Source: Gordonibacter sp036659115
Lineage (GTDB): Bacteria; Actinomycetota; Coriobacteriia; Coriobacteriales; Eggerthellaceae
DNA: 37,818 nucleotides
Assembly: GCF_036659115.1 (NCBI RefSeq)
Contig: NZ_JAVXDF010000012.1
Strand: one strand, 5' to 3'
A model generated the notes under the pieces. It was not told the origin of the DNA. It did not search any database and worked only from the letters and a program-made list of their open reading frames with translations. Positions 15,255-23,638 of this stretch are shown piece by piece. Both the position numbers and the translations under genes were made by a program. Each line of letters starts with the position of its first letter. Positions within the stretch are counted from its first letter, which is position 1.

Positions 15255-15548
15255 TCAGATACGCGGCAGCGCAGCTTGCCAGGCAGAAACGCGCACTTCG
15301 TCAGCCCGCACGGCAAGGCGCTTATGGCGCGCCGTCTGCCCACCCACCACAGACACGGCGCCCTTCGGCACGCCCAATGCCGCAGCTACCGTCTTGCAGA
15401 CGGCCTTGTTCGCCTTGCCCCCGTCGGGAGGAGCCGTCACACGGACGCACACCTCGCAGGCACCTGCCGCATCGGCGCGCACCCCCATAACCTCGTCACG
15501 CCCCGAGCGGGGCGTGACGTGAACAGCTATGATAGTCGGCTTGTCCAA
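15255..15548 (-). CDS. DUF167/YggU family protein
   Basis: A 97-residue small soluble protein of the DUF167 (UPF0235) family. It shows the typical VHVTPRSGRDEVMGV opening and the core VRVTAPPDGGKANKAV, then ALGVPKGAVSVVGGQTARHKRLAV. Its molecular role is not established, though it commonly sits beside yggT and yggS, as here. The start is a TTG with no clear ribosome site, but no better start precedes the conserved region. It is the last gene of the division cluster, 24 bases after divIVA. Confidence 0.88.
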   Translation of the reverse strand: MDKPTIIAVHVTPRSGRDEVMGVRADAAGACEVCVRVTAPPDGGKANKAVCKTVAAALGVPKGAVSVVGGQTARHKRLAVRADEVRVSAWQAALPRI

Positions 15549-15572
15549 AACAGGAAAACAAGCAACGCGCGA

Positions 15573-16391
15573 CTAGTCGATTTCCTCGAACTCGAAATCG
15601 TCGTCTGCATCGCCGAAGCCGGAGAGGTCCTTCTCTACACGGGAGGGTGTCGGCGTTGCCGGAGCAACGGACACCGAGCTGGTTTGCGGCATGGTATAGG
15701 CGGCAGAGCCGTCCATGTTGATAGGCACCTGGGCCGGCGAAGTGATGACGCGACCCGTCGAGTTGGATGTCTCGGAGAAGCCGGTGCGGGCATGCGCACT
15801 CACGGGCAGCGCGGCAACAGGCGCACTGCCGCCGATATCGGCCAGTTTGCGCGTAGCATCAGTAATGAAGTCGGTGAGCAGGTCCTGGTACTCTTCGCGG
15901 GCATCTTCGCGGTCGTCCTCGAGCTTCTTGATGGCATCGAGCACTTTCTGCTTCTCAGCCTCGGCTTTGTCGACGATGCGCTTGGCCTCGTCCTCGGCAT
16001 CTTTGATGGTGCTGGCAGATTGAGCATTCGCATTCAAGATGATCTCGTCGGCAGAGCGCTGGGCGATAATAAGCGCCTGGGCGATAGCATTGTCGTCGGC
16101 CTTCTTCGCCTCGAGCTGGCGCTCAAGATCGGCGATGCGGGCATCCTTGGCGGTGAGCGCCTCTTCGTCGATCGTGCTTATCGGCGCATCCGCATCCTCG
16201 ATGCGAGCCGGGGTGTCAAAGCCGGCAAACGAAGAGTCGTCGTACTGGCGCTCCATTTGGTCGAGCTGCGCGTTCAGCCCGTCGATCTCGTCGGCAACAT
16301 GCTCAAGGAACACGTCCACTTCGTCAACGTCGTAGCCTTTGCGGTCGATAGAGAAGCTTTGGTTGTGGATCTCAGTCGAGGTGATAGCCAT
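15573..16391 (-). CDS. divIVA: DivIVA-domain cell division protein
   Basis: A 272-residue DivIVA/Wag31-like protein that gathers at curved membrane near septa and poles. Residues 4-40 carry the DivIVA membrane-binding domain (EIHNQSFSIDRKGYDVDEVD followed by VFLEHV). Residues about 40-190 are a long acidic coiled coil with two segments (40-55 and 83-190). The tail is disordered, Ser/Thr/Pro-rich and ends in an acidic DDDFEFEEID. The ATG follows GAAGGGAT. It follows yggT by 45 bases, the usual actinobacterial order after sepF. It is likely involved in septum placement or polar wall synthesis. Confidence 0.93.
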   Translation of the reverse strand: MAITSTEIHNQSFSIDRKGYDVDEVDVFLEHVADEIDGLNAQLDQMERQYDDSSFAGFDTPARIEDADAPISTIDEEALTAKDARIADLERQLEAKKADDNAIAQALIIAQRSADEIILNANAQSASTIKDAEDEAKRIVDKAEAEKQKVLDAIKKLEDDREDAREEYQDLLTDFITDATRKLADIGGSAPVAALPVSAHARTGFSETSNSTGRVITSPAQVPINMDGSAAYTMPQTSSVSVAPATPTPSRVEKDLSGFGDADDDFEFEEID

Positions 16392-16436
16392 CTGTCATCC
16401 CTTCGTCTTGTTCGCGTGCGCATCCGATTATGCGCA

Positions 16437-16697
16437 TTAAAACAAGTTCAACAGTAAACGTACTCCAAATTGTAATACAAGCAGGGCAATGATGGGGGTA
16501 ACGTCCACCATACCTCCAAGTGGGGGGATCAGCTTCTTAAAAATATTGAGGTAAGGATCGCACACTTTCCCCAGCACACGATAGATATCGCCCAAAATGC
16601 CGCGCTCATGGGGGAACCACGACATCATGATGTAGACGAAGATAACCATACTATACACGTCGGCAATCGACGCGATAAAGAATTTGATATTCAGCAC
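16437..16697 (-). CDS. yggT: YggT-family membrane protein
   Basis: An 86-residue membrane protein with two transmembrane helices (about residues 7-27 and 67-85). Between them is the conserved SWFPHERGILGDIYRVLGKV followed by CDPYLNIFKKLIPPLGG. The family is linked to cell division and osmotic tolerance, without known activity. It starts at a GTG with AAGGAG upstream, overlapping the proC stop by seven bases. Confidence 0.92.
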   Translation of the reverse strand: MLNIKFFIASIADVYSMVIFVYIMMSWFPHERGILGDIYRVLGKVCDPYLNIFKKLIPPLGGMVDVTPIIALLVLQFGVRLLLNLF

Positions 16698-17539
16698 TGA
16701 CCCAGCTCCTTAGACCGGCATACGGCAGCTGCCACACCAGCATCGAGAGAACGGGCGAAGCCCGCCTCCTCCATAGCCGCCAAAGCAGCCAGCGTCGACC
16801 CGCCCGGGCTACACACGGCAACGCGGGTGGTTTGGGCATCCTGCCCCGTCTCACGCATAAGCAGCGCCGTTCCGTACACCGTCTGCTGCGCAAGCGCTTC
16901 AGCCAAACCTGCCTCGAGCCCCTGGGCCGCGCCACCATCGCGCAGCGCTTCGATCAGGGCAGCAACGTAAGCAGGACCGGAACCGCTTACCGCACCGGTC
17001 GCGTCCATGTCGCCCTCGTCAATGACGTATGCGGCACCGAGGCAGGCGAACAGGTCGCGTACCAGTGCGACATCGGCCTCGTCGGCCTGCGCACCACCTG
17101 CAACCGTGGTGGCACCGGCACCCACCAGCAAGGGAGTGTTCGGCATCGTGCGCACGAGACGCGCACCGGCAGGCAAAGCCCCCTCCAAGCGCTCGGTGCA
17201 AAGCCCTGCGGCTATGGACACGAACAACGGGCCGTCCTTGCCGCCTACATAGGCGGGCACCTCGGCAATCTGCTCCAGTACACCCATCATCACCTGCGGC
17301 TTCACCGCAAGCACCACGACGTCGGCACCCTCGATCGCACGCGCATCGGCCACGCAGGCAACGCCGTAGCGACCCTGCAGGTAAACGCGGCGCTCCTCGC
17401 CGGGGTTGGCCACCGTGAAGTTGGCAGCTGCCAGACGGTCGGCCGGATGCTCGCTTGCAGCAATCCAACCACCCATGATGGCTTCGCCCATCTTTCCGCC
17501 GCCGATGAGGGCGATGCGGGTTCGGTCGGTAAGAGCCAT
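16691..17539 (-). CDS. proC: Pyrroline-5-carboxylate reductase (ProC)
   Basis: Reduces pyrroline-5-carboxylate to proline with NAD(P)H; cytosolic. The 282-residue protein has the Rossmann motif IALIGGGKMGEAIMGGW at residues 9-25, VVLAVKPQVM near 75, the RTMPNTPLLVGAGAT segment near 130, and the catalytic-domain signature DATGAVSGSGPAYVAALIEAL near 180-200. It also has SPGGSTLAAL near the C terminus. The ATG follows the sepF stop directly with no gap. Its place between sepF and yggT is common in Gram-positive division clusters and does not imply a division role. Confidence 0.95.
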   Translation of the reverse strand: MALTDRTRIALIGGGKMGEAIMGGWIAASEHPADRLAAANFTVANPGEERRVYLQGRYGVACVADARAIEGADVVVLAVKPQVMMGVLEQIAEVPAYVGGKDGPLFVSIAAGLCTERLEGALPAGARLVRTMPNTPLLVGAGATTVAGGAQADEADVALVRDLFACLGAAYVIDEGDMDATGAVSGSGPAYVAALIEALRDGGAAQGLEAGLAEALAQQTVYGTALLMRETGQDAQTTRVAVCSPGGSTLAALAAMEEAGFARSLDAGVAAAVCRSKELGQC

Positions 17540-18454
17540 CTACAGCACCCCTTGGTTGCGCAGGGCCTGACGCTCGGCATCGCTGAGCGCAGCACCCCGC
17601 GTGATGGCGAACACCTTGTCGGCAATGCACTCCACGCTGGCGTCAAGTGCGCTGGACACGCCGAACGAGAAATCCAAGATGCGCTTGGACAGCTGATCGG
17701 GCGTATTGCGCAAAGAAAGCACCGCCGCATCGCCCGCCTTGAGTATCTTGGCCACATGCTCCACCTCGCCGTAGCTGGCGGGCTTGAGCACCGACAGGGA
17801 CCGGGAAGGGCTATGTGCCGCAGAGCCCGACCCGGCGTAAGCTTCATACGGATCGAAAGCGCTGGCCGCAGCTGCAGAAGCCGCTGCGACTCCCGACTTC
17901 GGCGCGGGCGTTGCCGTCGGCAGCGCGAAGTCGCCGAAGCCGGCGTCGGCCCTGCCGCCGCTGGATGGGGCACCGTCGGTCGCACTGGGTTCGAACAGCG
18001 AGTTCAGCCCTTCCGAACGCTCGCGGCGCGCAGCGGTATGGGCCGGCGAAGAAGGGGCCGGAGACATGGTGTCGATCACGGTACGCTCGCCGCGCAGCGA
18101 TGACGAGGTGCCCGTTACGCGACGCGGCGGCAGAGGATCGCGCCGCAAGCTATCGGGTACCTGCGTGTTGGCGCGCACGTCGTCGATGGAAACGAGTTTT
18201 GGGAATTCGGACGAGGACGCACGGGGCCCCGAGGCTGCACCTCTGCGTGCCGGACGCGTGGTCACGGGCGCATAGGGGTCGTAGCGCGAGGCCGATGCAC
18301 CGTCATCGTCGAATTCGGGTCCGTAGTCGCCGTAATCGTCGCCGTATTCCCCATAGTCGTCACGTTCTGCGCGTGCGTCGGCAAAGCCGAGCTTCGACTT
18401 GATGCCGTCGAGCATTCCGCCACGTTCCGATTTCATGATCTTGGGCAGCTCCAT
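17540..18454 (-). CDS. sepF: SepF, FtsZ membrane anchor
   Basis: Links FtsZ filaments to the membrane, replacing FtsA, which is absent from this cluster. The N terminus (residues 1-25) forms an amphipathic helix ending GGMLDGIKSKLGF. A long disordered Asp/Tyr/Ser-rich linker follows. The SepF core is at about residues 217-304 (SLSVLKPASYGEVEHVAKIL through AVLSLRNTP and ILDFSFGV to the C terminus). At 304 residues it is about twice the length of the B. subtilis protein because of the linker. The ATG at 18454 is preferred, with AGGTGG upstream; a GTG at 18463 is in frame. It lies 138 bases downstream of yggS. Confidence 0.94.
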   Translation of the reverse strand: MELPKIMKSERGGMLDGIKSKLGFADARAERDDYGEYGDDYGDYGPEFDDDGASASRYDPYAPVTTRPARRGAASGPRASSSEFPKLVSIDDVRANTQVPDSLRRDPLPPRRVTGTSSSLRGERTVIDTMSPAPSSPAHTAARRERSEGLNSLFEPSATDGAPSSGGRADAGFGDFALPTATPAPKSGVAAASAAAASAFDPYEAYAGSGSAAHSPSRSLSVLKPASYGEVEHVAKILKAGDAAVLSLRNTPDQLSKRILDFSFGVSSALDASVECIADKVFAITRGAALSDAERQALRNQGVL

Positions 18455-18591
18455 GTTCACCACCTGCTTCGTTTCTTATCCGACGGTCGAGCCGCCGCTG
18501 CGTGTCCCCACTGTTTGTATGGCCATCCGCCCAGCGGACGGCTTCGAGCCTCCGGCGCGCGGGCAACCTTGCGCAGCCGGCATTCCGACTG

Positions 18592-19293
18592 TTAGAACGG
18601 TACGTCCTCAAAGGCGTCGTCGAAGATCGCGCGCCCGATGCGCACTATGGTAGCGCCCGCACGCACAGCCTCGCGCCAGTCTTCGCTCATGCCCATAGAA
18701 AGCCCATCGAATACTGCGGCCCGATCTGCACGCATACCGCTGCGCAACACGGCTTGCAAGCGAGCCAGACCCTCGAACGCGTCATGTGCCGCGCACCTCT
18801 CGCCCCGTGGCGCCATGGTCATGAGGCCGCGCACCCGCACGTGGGAAAGCTGGCCGCACACGTCCAGCAGCTTCGCCACATCGTCTGGCGCCAGGCCGCT
18901 CTTACTGGCCTCTCCCGACACATTCACCTCAAGCAGCACATCCTGCACCTTGCCCGCAGCGGCAGCAGCCTCGTCGATCTTGCGCGCATGGCGCTCTTCA
19001 TAGAGCGAATGGATGAGCGTTGCCGAACCCACGATGGCGGGTATACGGCGAGATTGGATGTTGCCAATGAAATGCCAGGTCTCGTCGGGATAGAGGGCCG
19101 CTTTTTCCATCAGGCTGTCGGGGCGATTCTCGCCGAAATCATGAGCGCCCCCGGTTACTGCCTGACGTACGGCCTCGGGTCCCACCGTTTTCGACACGGC
19201 CACGATGCGCACCTCGCCCGGATTGCGTCCCGCTGCGCGGCAGACTTCGGCCACCTCGTCGGCCACCCGCTCGAAGCGCTGCTCAATACCCAT
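18592..19293 (-). CDS. yggS: YggS/PLPBP family pyridoxal phosphate homeostasis protein
   Basis: A 233-residue single-domain PLP-binding TIM barrel. The PLP lysine is in RIVAVSKTV (near residue 35). HDFGENRPDSLMEK, WHFIGNIQSRR, LEVNVSGEASKSGL, RGLMTMAP and LSMGMSEDWREAV are all family landmarks. It is not known to be catalytic and helps keep PLP and amino-acid pools balanced. The ATG at 19293 follows AAAGGGTGA; the longer upstream frame overlaps pgeF. It begins four bases after the pgeF stop. Confidence 0.95.
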   Translation of the reverse strand: MGIEQRFERVADEVAEVCRAAGRNPGEVRIVAVSKTVGPEAVRQAVTGGAHDFGENRPDSLMEKAALYPDETWHFIGNIQSRRIPAIVGSATLIHSLYEERHARKIDEAAAAAGKVQDVLLEVNVSGEASKSGLAPDDVAKLLDVCGQLSHVRVRGLMTMAPRGERCAAHDAFEGLARLQAVLRSGMRADRAAVFDGLSMGMSEDWREAVRAGATIVRIGRAIFDDAFEDVPF

Positions 19294-19297
19294 AGAA

Positions 19298-20161
19298 TCA
19301 CCCTTTCTGCAAAACAGCGAAGGCACCGTGGCGCCCGCAGGTACCACCCGTCGCCCGATAGGAGAAGTACGCATCCGGATGGCAGGCCGTACACACGCCC
19401 GCATCGACGATGCGCTGCGCATGCAGACCCGCAGCCTCGAGGTCCGATGCCACGGCTCGTGCCAAATCGACATGGTGGCCATCAGGCGCCACGGCCGGGC
19501 CGAACCGCTCGACAAACTGCGCCCTCACATCGAGGCCGGTCTCAAAGCACCCTGCGTGGATATGGGGGCCGATATAGGCGTTGTACGCAGCAGCCGCCTC
19601 GATACCCAGCGAAGGCTCATCGCGCTCGGCGAGCTGCTGCACGGCCTTGCCGGCAACGCCCGCCACGGCACCACGCCAACCGGCATGGACAACCGCGAAG
19701 CGTCCGGTGGGCGACACGATGATAACCGGCACGCAATCGGCGAAGCAGAGCAAAGCAGCCACCTGGGGCACCTCTACTACCAACGCATCGGCACCTGCCA
19801 GCGCAAGCGCACGCACCGCCTCAAGAGAGGGGGCATCGGATGCGCGCACCTCAACAATCCGGTCGCCATGCACCTGGTTCGCCATGACCAACGGCGCGTG
19901 CGCTGCATCCATCGCCTCAAGCAGCAAGGTACGGTTTCGGGCCACGGCCTGCACATCGTCGCCGACGTGCCCTCCCAGGTTGAGAGCAGAAAACGGGCCC
20001 TCACTCACACCCCCCGCACGCCCGGTGAACGCGATGCGCACGCCCGTACGGGCAAACAGCTCCTCATCGGTGAGCGCTGATAAGCAACGCGCGCCAAAAA
20101 GGCGCGCGTCGAGTTCTGGAATCGGCAGCCGCTCAGCCTGTATCGTGCAGTCGCCTTGCAC
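19298..20161 (-). CDS. pgeF: Polyphenol oxidase family protein (YfiH/YlmD, PgeF)
   Basis: A 287-residue member of the YfiH/YlmD family, with zinc-dependent purine nucleoside phosphorylase or adenosine deaminase activity reported for relatives and a peptidoglycan-editing role suggested for E. coli PgeF. Catalytic and metal landmarks are the His in NQVHGDRI, the Cys in LCFADCVPV, the His in VHAGWRG, and the C-terminal CTACHPDAYFSYRATGGTCGR. The start is a GTG placed directly after the ftsZ stop, without an evident ribosome site, so it may depend on coupling. Position between ftsZ and yggS is the classic Gram-positive order. Confidence 0.9.
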   Translation of the reverse strand: MQGDCTIQAERLPIPELDARLFGARCLSALTDEELFARTGVRIAFTGRAGGVSEGPFSALNLGGHVGDDVQAVARNRTLLLEAMDAAHAPLVMANQVHGDRIVEVRASDAPSLEAVRALALAGADALVVEVPQVAALLCFADCVPVIIVSPTGRFAVVHAGWRGAVAGVAGKAVQQLAERDEPSLGIEAAAAYNAYIGPHIHAGCFETGLDVRAQFVERFGPAVAPDGHHVDLARAVASDLEAAGLHAQRIVDAGVCTACHPDAYFSYRATGGTCGRHGAFAVLQKG

Positions 20162-21301
20162 CTAGCGCTGACGCTTCAGGAAGTCGGGAATGTAATCCTC
20201 GTCTGCAAAGCGACCGTTGCCGGACGTCGTAGAGTAGGACGCCGGAGGTGCGGACGGCTGGGACAGAGACGACATCGACGGCTCGGAGACCGTGGATGCG
20301 AACAAATCCTTGCGCGGCGAGAAATCCATGGCGGACTGCTGCTGCGAGCCGTTCTTGAAGCCGGTCGCGATGACGGTGATGCGCACCTGGTCGCCCATGC
20401 CCTCGTCGACGATCTGGCCATAGATGATGTTAGCGTTGTCGTCGGCGCAGGCCTCGACCGTGCGGGCAGCAGCGTCGACCTCGGTAAGCGTCAGGTCCGG
20501 GCCACCAGCGATGGAGAACAGAACACGCGAGGCGCCCGCAATGGACGTCTCGAGGAGGTTCGAGTTCGTGGCCTGCTGGGCAGCATCGAGGGCACGGTTC
20601 TCGCCCGAGGAGATGCCGATGCCCATCATGGCCGTACCCGCGTCCTTCATGACGGTGCGGATATCCGCAAAGTCAAGGTTGATCAGGCCGGGGATGGTAA
20701 TGAGGTCCGTGACGCCCTGGATGCCCTGGCGCAGCGTGTCGTCGGCGATACGGAACGCGTCGAGCATGCTGGTCTTCTTGTCCACGATCTCAAGCAAGCG
20801 GTCGTTCGGGATGACGATGAGCGTGTCGACTTTCTGGGACAGCAGATCGACGCCCTGCTCCGCTTGGTTGCGACGAGTACGACCCTCGAACGAGAAGGGC
20901 TTGGTGACCACACCTACAGTAAGCGCGCCGATCTCCTCGCGCGCGATCTCGGCAATGATAGGGGCAGCGCCCGTTCCGGTGCCACCGCCCTCGCCAGCCG
21001 TGACGAACACCATGTCCGCCTCGGCGAGCGCTTCGCGGATCTCCGCACGGCTCTCCTCGGCCGCCTGGCATCCCACCTCGGGATTCGCGCCGGCGCCCAG
21101 GCCGCGCGTCAGCTCCTCGCCGATGTGGATAGTCTTGTCGGCATCCGACATGAGCAGTGCCTGGCGGTCGGTGTTGACGGCGATGAACTCGACTCCGCGC
21201 ACACCCGCCTCGACCATGCGGTTCACGGCATTCGTGCCGCCGCCTCCGACACCGACGACCTTAATGACCGCCAAATGCTCGGAACCCATTTTGTTTGGCA
21301 T
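20162..21301 (-). CDS. ftsZ: Cell division protein FtsZ
   Basis: Tubulin-like GTPase that forms the division ring. The 379-residue protein shows KVVGVGGGGTNAVNRM (residues 14-29), the GTP-binding GEGGGTGTGAAP (103-114), and the T7 loop region NLDFADIRTVM. A Ser/Pro-rich linker leads to the C-terminal peptide DYIPDFLKRQR, which binds SepF and other partners. The ATG at 21301 has a strong GGAGGA site; a start at 21316 would lie upstream of that site. It has its own promoter 70-95 bases upstream, separated from ftsQ by 341 bases holding a large palindrome. Confidence 0.98.
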   Translation of the reverse strand: MPNKMGSEHLAVIKVVGVGGGGTNAVNRMVEAGVRGVEFIAVNTDRQALLMSDADKTIHIGEELTRGLGAGANPEVGCQAAEESRAEIREALAEADMVFVTAGEGGGTGTGAAPIIAEIAREEIGALTVGVVTKPFSFEGRTRRNQAEQGVDLLSQKVDTLIVIPNDRLLEIVDKKTSMLDAFRIADDTLRQGIQGVTDLITIPGLINLDFADIRTVMKDAGTAMMGIGISSGENRALDAAQQATNSNLLETSIAGASRVLFSIAGGPDLTLTEVDAAARTVEACADDNANIIYGQIVDEGMGDQVRITVIATGFKNGSQQQSAMDFSPRKDLFASTVSEPSMSSLSQPSAPPASYSTTSGNGRFADEDYIPDFLKRQR

Positions 21302-21370
21302 TGTTATCCTCCACACCTGCTGCGTTATTTAAGCTGCGTTTCCCTACCGTGGTACACTTCACGTGGGGTT

Positions 21371-21398
21371 ATTGTACACGATGCAAGTCCGATTGCAA
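21371..21398 (-). promoter_or_regulatory. Probable ftsZ promoter
   Basis: On the minus strand TTGCAA (21393-21398) and TACAAT (21371-21376) are 16 bases apart. Transcription would start about 60 bases before the ftsZ ATG. This matches the common finding that ftsZ has extra promoters in the dcw cluster. Confidence 0.5.
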
Positions 21399-21519
21399 AT
21401 TAGACACGGACGAAATACAAATAAGTAGAAAAACAGTAACTTCCCGCCCACACGAAGCCTCCCCACAAGAGCCATCCCCCCAACAATCCCTCTCCTCCCA
21501 GCGAAAGAACCTGCGCCCA

Positions 21520-21632
21520 GGCGGATGTTCGGAAGGGTCCGCCGCGAGATTCCGCAGGAGCCGAACAGCCCAGTAGGCTGTTCGCGCGACCTCAGGACGT
21601 GCCCGAGCGGCGGACCCTTCCGGGCATCCGCC
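21520..21632 (-). repeat. 113-nt palindromic element between ftsQ and ftsZ
   Basis: A 26-base arm (21520-21545) pairs with 21607-21632 at every position, allowing two G-U pairs. Inside it a second stem, GAACAGCC with GGCTGTTC (21563-21570 and 21576-21583), has a five-base loop. The element starts ten bases after the ftsQ stop. There is no T run, so it may be a structured RNA 3' end, an attenuator, or a REP/MITE-like repeat. Confidence 0.75.
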
Positions 21633-21642
21633 GTCCCGCAGG

Positions 21643-22746
21643 TTACGAGAGCGACCTCCAGGTAGGTCTCTCCACGACGCGCACGTTGACATAGACCACC
21701 CCGGGGTTCTCCTCCATGATCTTCAGCACGACGCGTTCCTTATCGCGAATATTCTCAGCCTTGCCAAACGCGATCTCGGTGCCGTCGTCCAGCACAAGCT
21801 TCGTCTCCTCGGCTCCCGCAGCCGACACGGTCTTCACCCGGCCGGAAAGCTCCGTCGTCATGCCGGACACGATGTCAAGTGCGTTGTTCACGGTGGCGTC
21901 GGTGCAGTAGGTGCCGATCCCAGCCTTCGTGCCGTACGGCACATCGACGACGGAAAGCGCCGCGGCGGCATCCTCGTATATCTTCGGACTGGTCTTCTTG
22001 CCAGCTTCGGAGTCCTGGTCGGGAATGGGCATGAGCCACATATGGTCCGAAGCGACCGCCCACTTCCTTACAGTCTTCGCATCGTCGGTGGGCACCTCGA
22101 CGGTAGCCTTAATAGTGCGCTCGGTCACCGCCAGCTCAAGTGTGTTGGGAAACACACGCTTCACCTCGACATCCTGCACCCAGGCGTTCTGGAGCAGGCT
22201 GTTGCGTATGCCGGAAGCGTCCACGCGCAAAAGCGTCGTGTCCGCAGGCACGCTGGCCATGGCCTCCATGTCGGCTGAGGTGAGGTGCTCCACGCCGGTC
22301 ACGGACACATTCTCTATAGCGAACAGGCTGGAGCCGTACACAGCGATACCGCCAATGATCAACGCCGCCGCTACTCCAGCTATGACAGCCAGGCGCACCA
22401 CGTAGCGCCGGTACGTTTTCTGTGCCCGATCGCCGCGCTCGCGCGGTGCCACATCGCCCACGCGCACCGAGGTAAGCCGCTGCTGCGGCCGGGCGCCACC
22501 GGAGCGGGAAGCGTAGCGACCCCCCGGCATGGCGCGGTATCCCTGCTGGGACGCGCGCGAGGATGCCGGCGCGGAAGGGCGGCCGGAGGAAGGGCGACTT
22601 GCAGCGCTACTGCGGGCAGAGGGCCGCCCCGTAGCTCGAGGGGCCGACGTACGCGGCGTCCTGCCGGAAGGCGCCTGGGCGCGCCCGCGTGCGGGCGCCT
22701 TACGCGAACCCGAGGAAGCGGACTTCCGGTTGTAATTCGATGCCAT
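21643..22746 (-). CDS. ftsQ: Cell division protein FtsQ/DivIB
   Basis: Bitopic division protein of the FtsQLB complex that controls septal wall synthesis. The 367-residue protein has a long cytoplasmic tail rich in Ser, Arg, Pro and Ala (1-110), one transmembrane helix (115-137), and an extracellular POTRA domain (about 142-212, opening FAIENVSVTGVEHLTSADM). A beta-rich FtsQ domain follows. The ATG overlaps the end of murB by 47 bases, so translation is probably coupled. The ribosome site is poor (AAAGG about 12 bases away). It is the last gene before the palindrome and the ftsZ promoter. Confidence 0.93.
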   Translation of the reverse strand: MASNYNRKSASSGSRKAPARGRAQAPSGRTPRTSAPRATGRPSARSSAASRPSSGRPSAPASSRASQQGYRAMPGGRYASRSGGARPQQRLTSVRVGDVAPRERGDRAQKTYRRYVVRLAVIAGVAAALIIGGIAVYGSSLFAIENVSVTGVEHLTSADMEAMASVPADTTLLRVDASGIRNSLLQNAWVQDVEVKRVFPNTLELAVTERTIKATVEVPTDDAKTVRKWAVASDHMWLMPIPDQDSEAGKKTSPKIYEDAAAALSVVDVPYGTKAGIGTYCTDATVNNALDIVSGMTTELSGRVKTVSAAGAEETKLVLDDGTEIAFGKAENIRDKERVVLKIMEENPGVVYVNVRVVERPTWRSLS

Positions 22747-23629
22747 AGGTTTCGTTTACCTTTGCCTGTACGAGTTCGATGAGATCTTTCACGTCGCGCG
22801 CCGTAGCATCGCCCGTGTTCACGATGAAATTCGCGTGTACCTCCGACACCTGTGCACCGCCGCAGCGGGTGCCTCTCAAACCCGCTCGCTCAACGAGCGA
22901 GCCGGCCGAATCGCCTGTCGGGTTGCGGAACACGCTGCCGCACGAAGGGTCCGTGAGCGGTTGCGTCTTCTTCCGCCGAGCCAGCGATGCCTCCATCTTA
23001 CCGCGTATGAAGAAAGGATCGGCAGGCTCTACGGAAAGTTCGCATTCGACGACGACCTCGTCAGGCAAAAACGAGCTTGAGCGGTACGCCCACGCGATCT
23101 CGTCGCCCGCACGGCGCGCAAGCCCCTTGCTTGGGGAGAACGTCGTCACCGACGCCACGCGCTCGCCGATCCATTCATCGCGCGATCCCGCGTTCATGCG
23201 CAGGGCCCCACCTACCGTACCCGGTGTGCCCACGCAGAACTCGAGGCCCGCTAGCGAACGGCGGAACGCCTCCTGTACCACTGACGACAGCGGCACGCCC
23301 GCACCTACGCAGAATCGTCCGACCTCCTCGTCAAAGCGACACGTGCGGAAATCGCGTCCGAGCGTGACGACCACACCGGGAAAACCCTCGTCGGCCACGA
23401 GCAGGTTGCTCCCCCGACCCACGACCACCCAGGGCACGTCCATAAGATCGCACACGTCTATCAGGCGCGCAAGAGCACCCACCGAAGCAACCTGCACATA
23501 GAAACGCGCAGGGCCGCCAATGCGGTACATGGTGTGCCGGGCCATGGGCTCGGCCGGGTACACGTCGCCGTCGAACTTGTCGTCGACGAGCAGCGCCTCG
23601 AGGGCGGATGAGGCATGGCGTGCAGTCAC
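22700..23629 (-). CDS. murB: UDP-N-acetylenolpyruvoylglucosamine reductase (MurB)
   Basis: FAD enzyme that reduces UDP-GlcNAc-enolpyruvate to UDP-MurNAc in the cytosol. The 309-residue protein has MARHTMYRIGGPARF, PWVVVGRGSNLLV, FCVGTPGTVGGALRMNAGS for FAD binding, and the catalytic serine region SCGSVFRNP. The absence of an inserted Tyr loop fits the type II enzyme of Gram-positive bacteria. The start is GTG with GAGGG upstream, nine bases from the murC stop. The 3' end overlaps ftsQ. Confidence 0.95.
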   Translation of the reverse strand: MTARHASSALEALLVDDKFDGDVYPAEPMARHTMYRIGGPARFYVQVASVGALARLIDVCDLMDVPWVVVGRGSNLLVADEGFPGVVVTLGRDFRTCRFDEEVGRFCVGAGVPLSSVVQEAFRRSLAGLEFCVGTPGTVGGALRMNAGSRDEWIGERVASVTTFSPSKGLARRAGDEIAWAYRSSSFLPDEVVVECELSVEPADPFFIRGKMEASLARRKKTQPLTDPSCGSVFRNPTGDSAGSLVERAGLRGTRCGGAQVSEVHANFIVNTGDATARDVKDLIELVQAKVNETYGIELQPEVRFLGFA

Positions 23630-23638
23630 GGTGCGCCC

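Noticed and set aside
21369..21692. A 107-residue frame between ftsQ and ftsZ
   Set aside because: It is mostly the palindrome; its repeated peptide only reflects the inverted arms, and the ftsZ promoter lies inside it.
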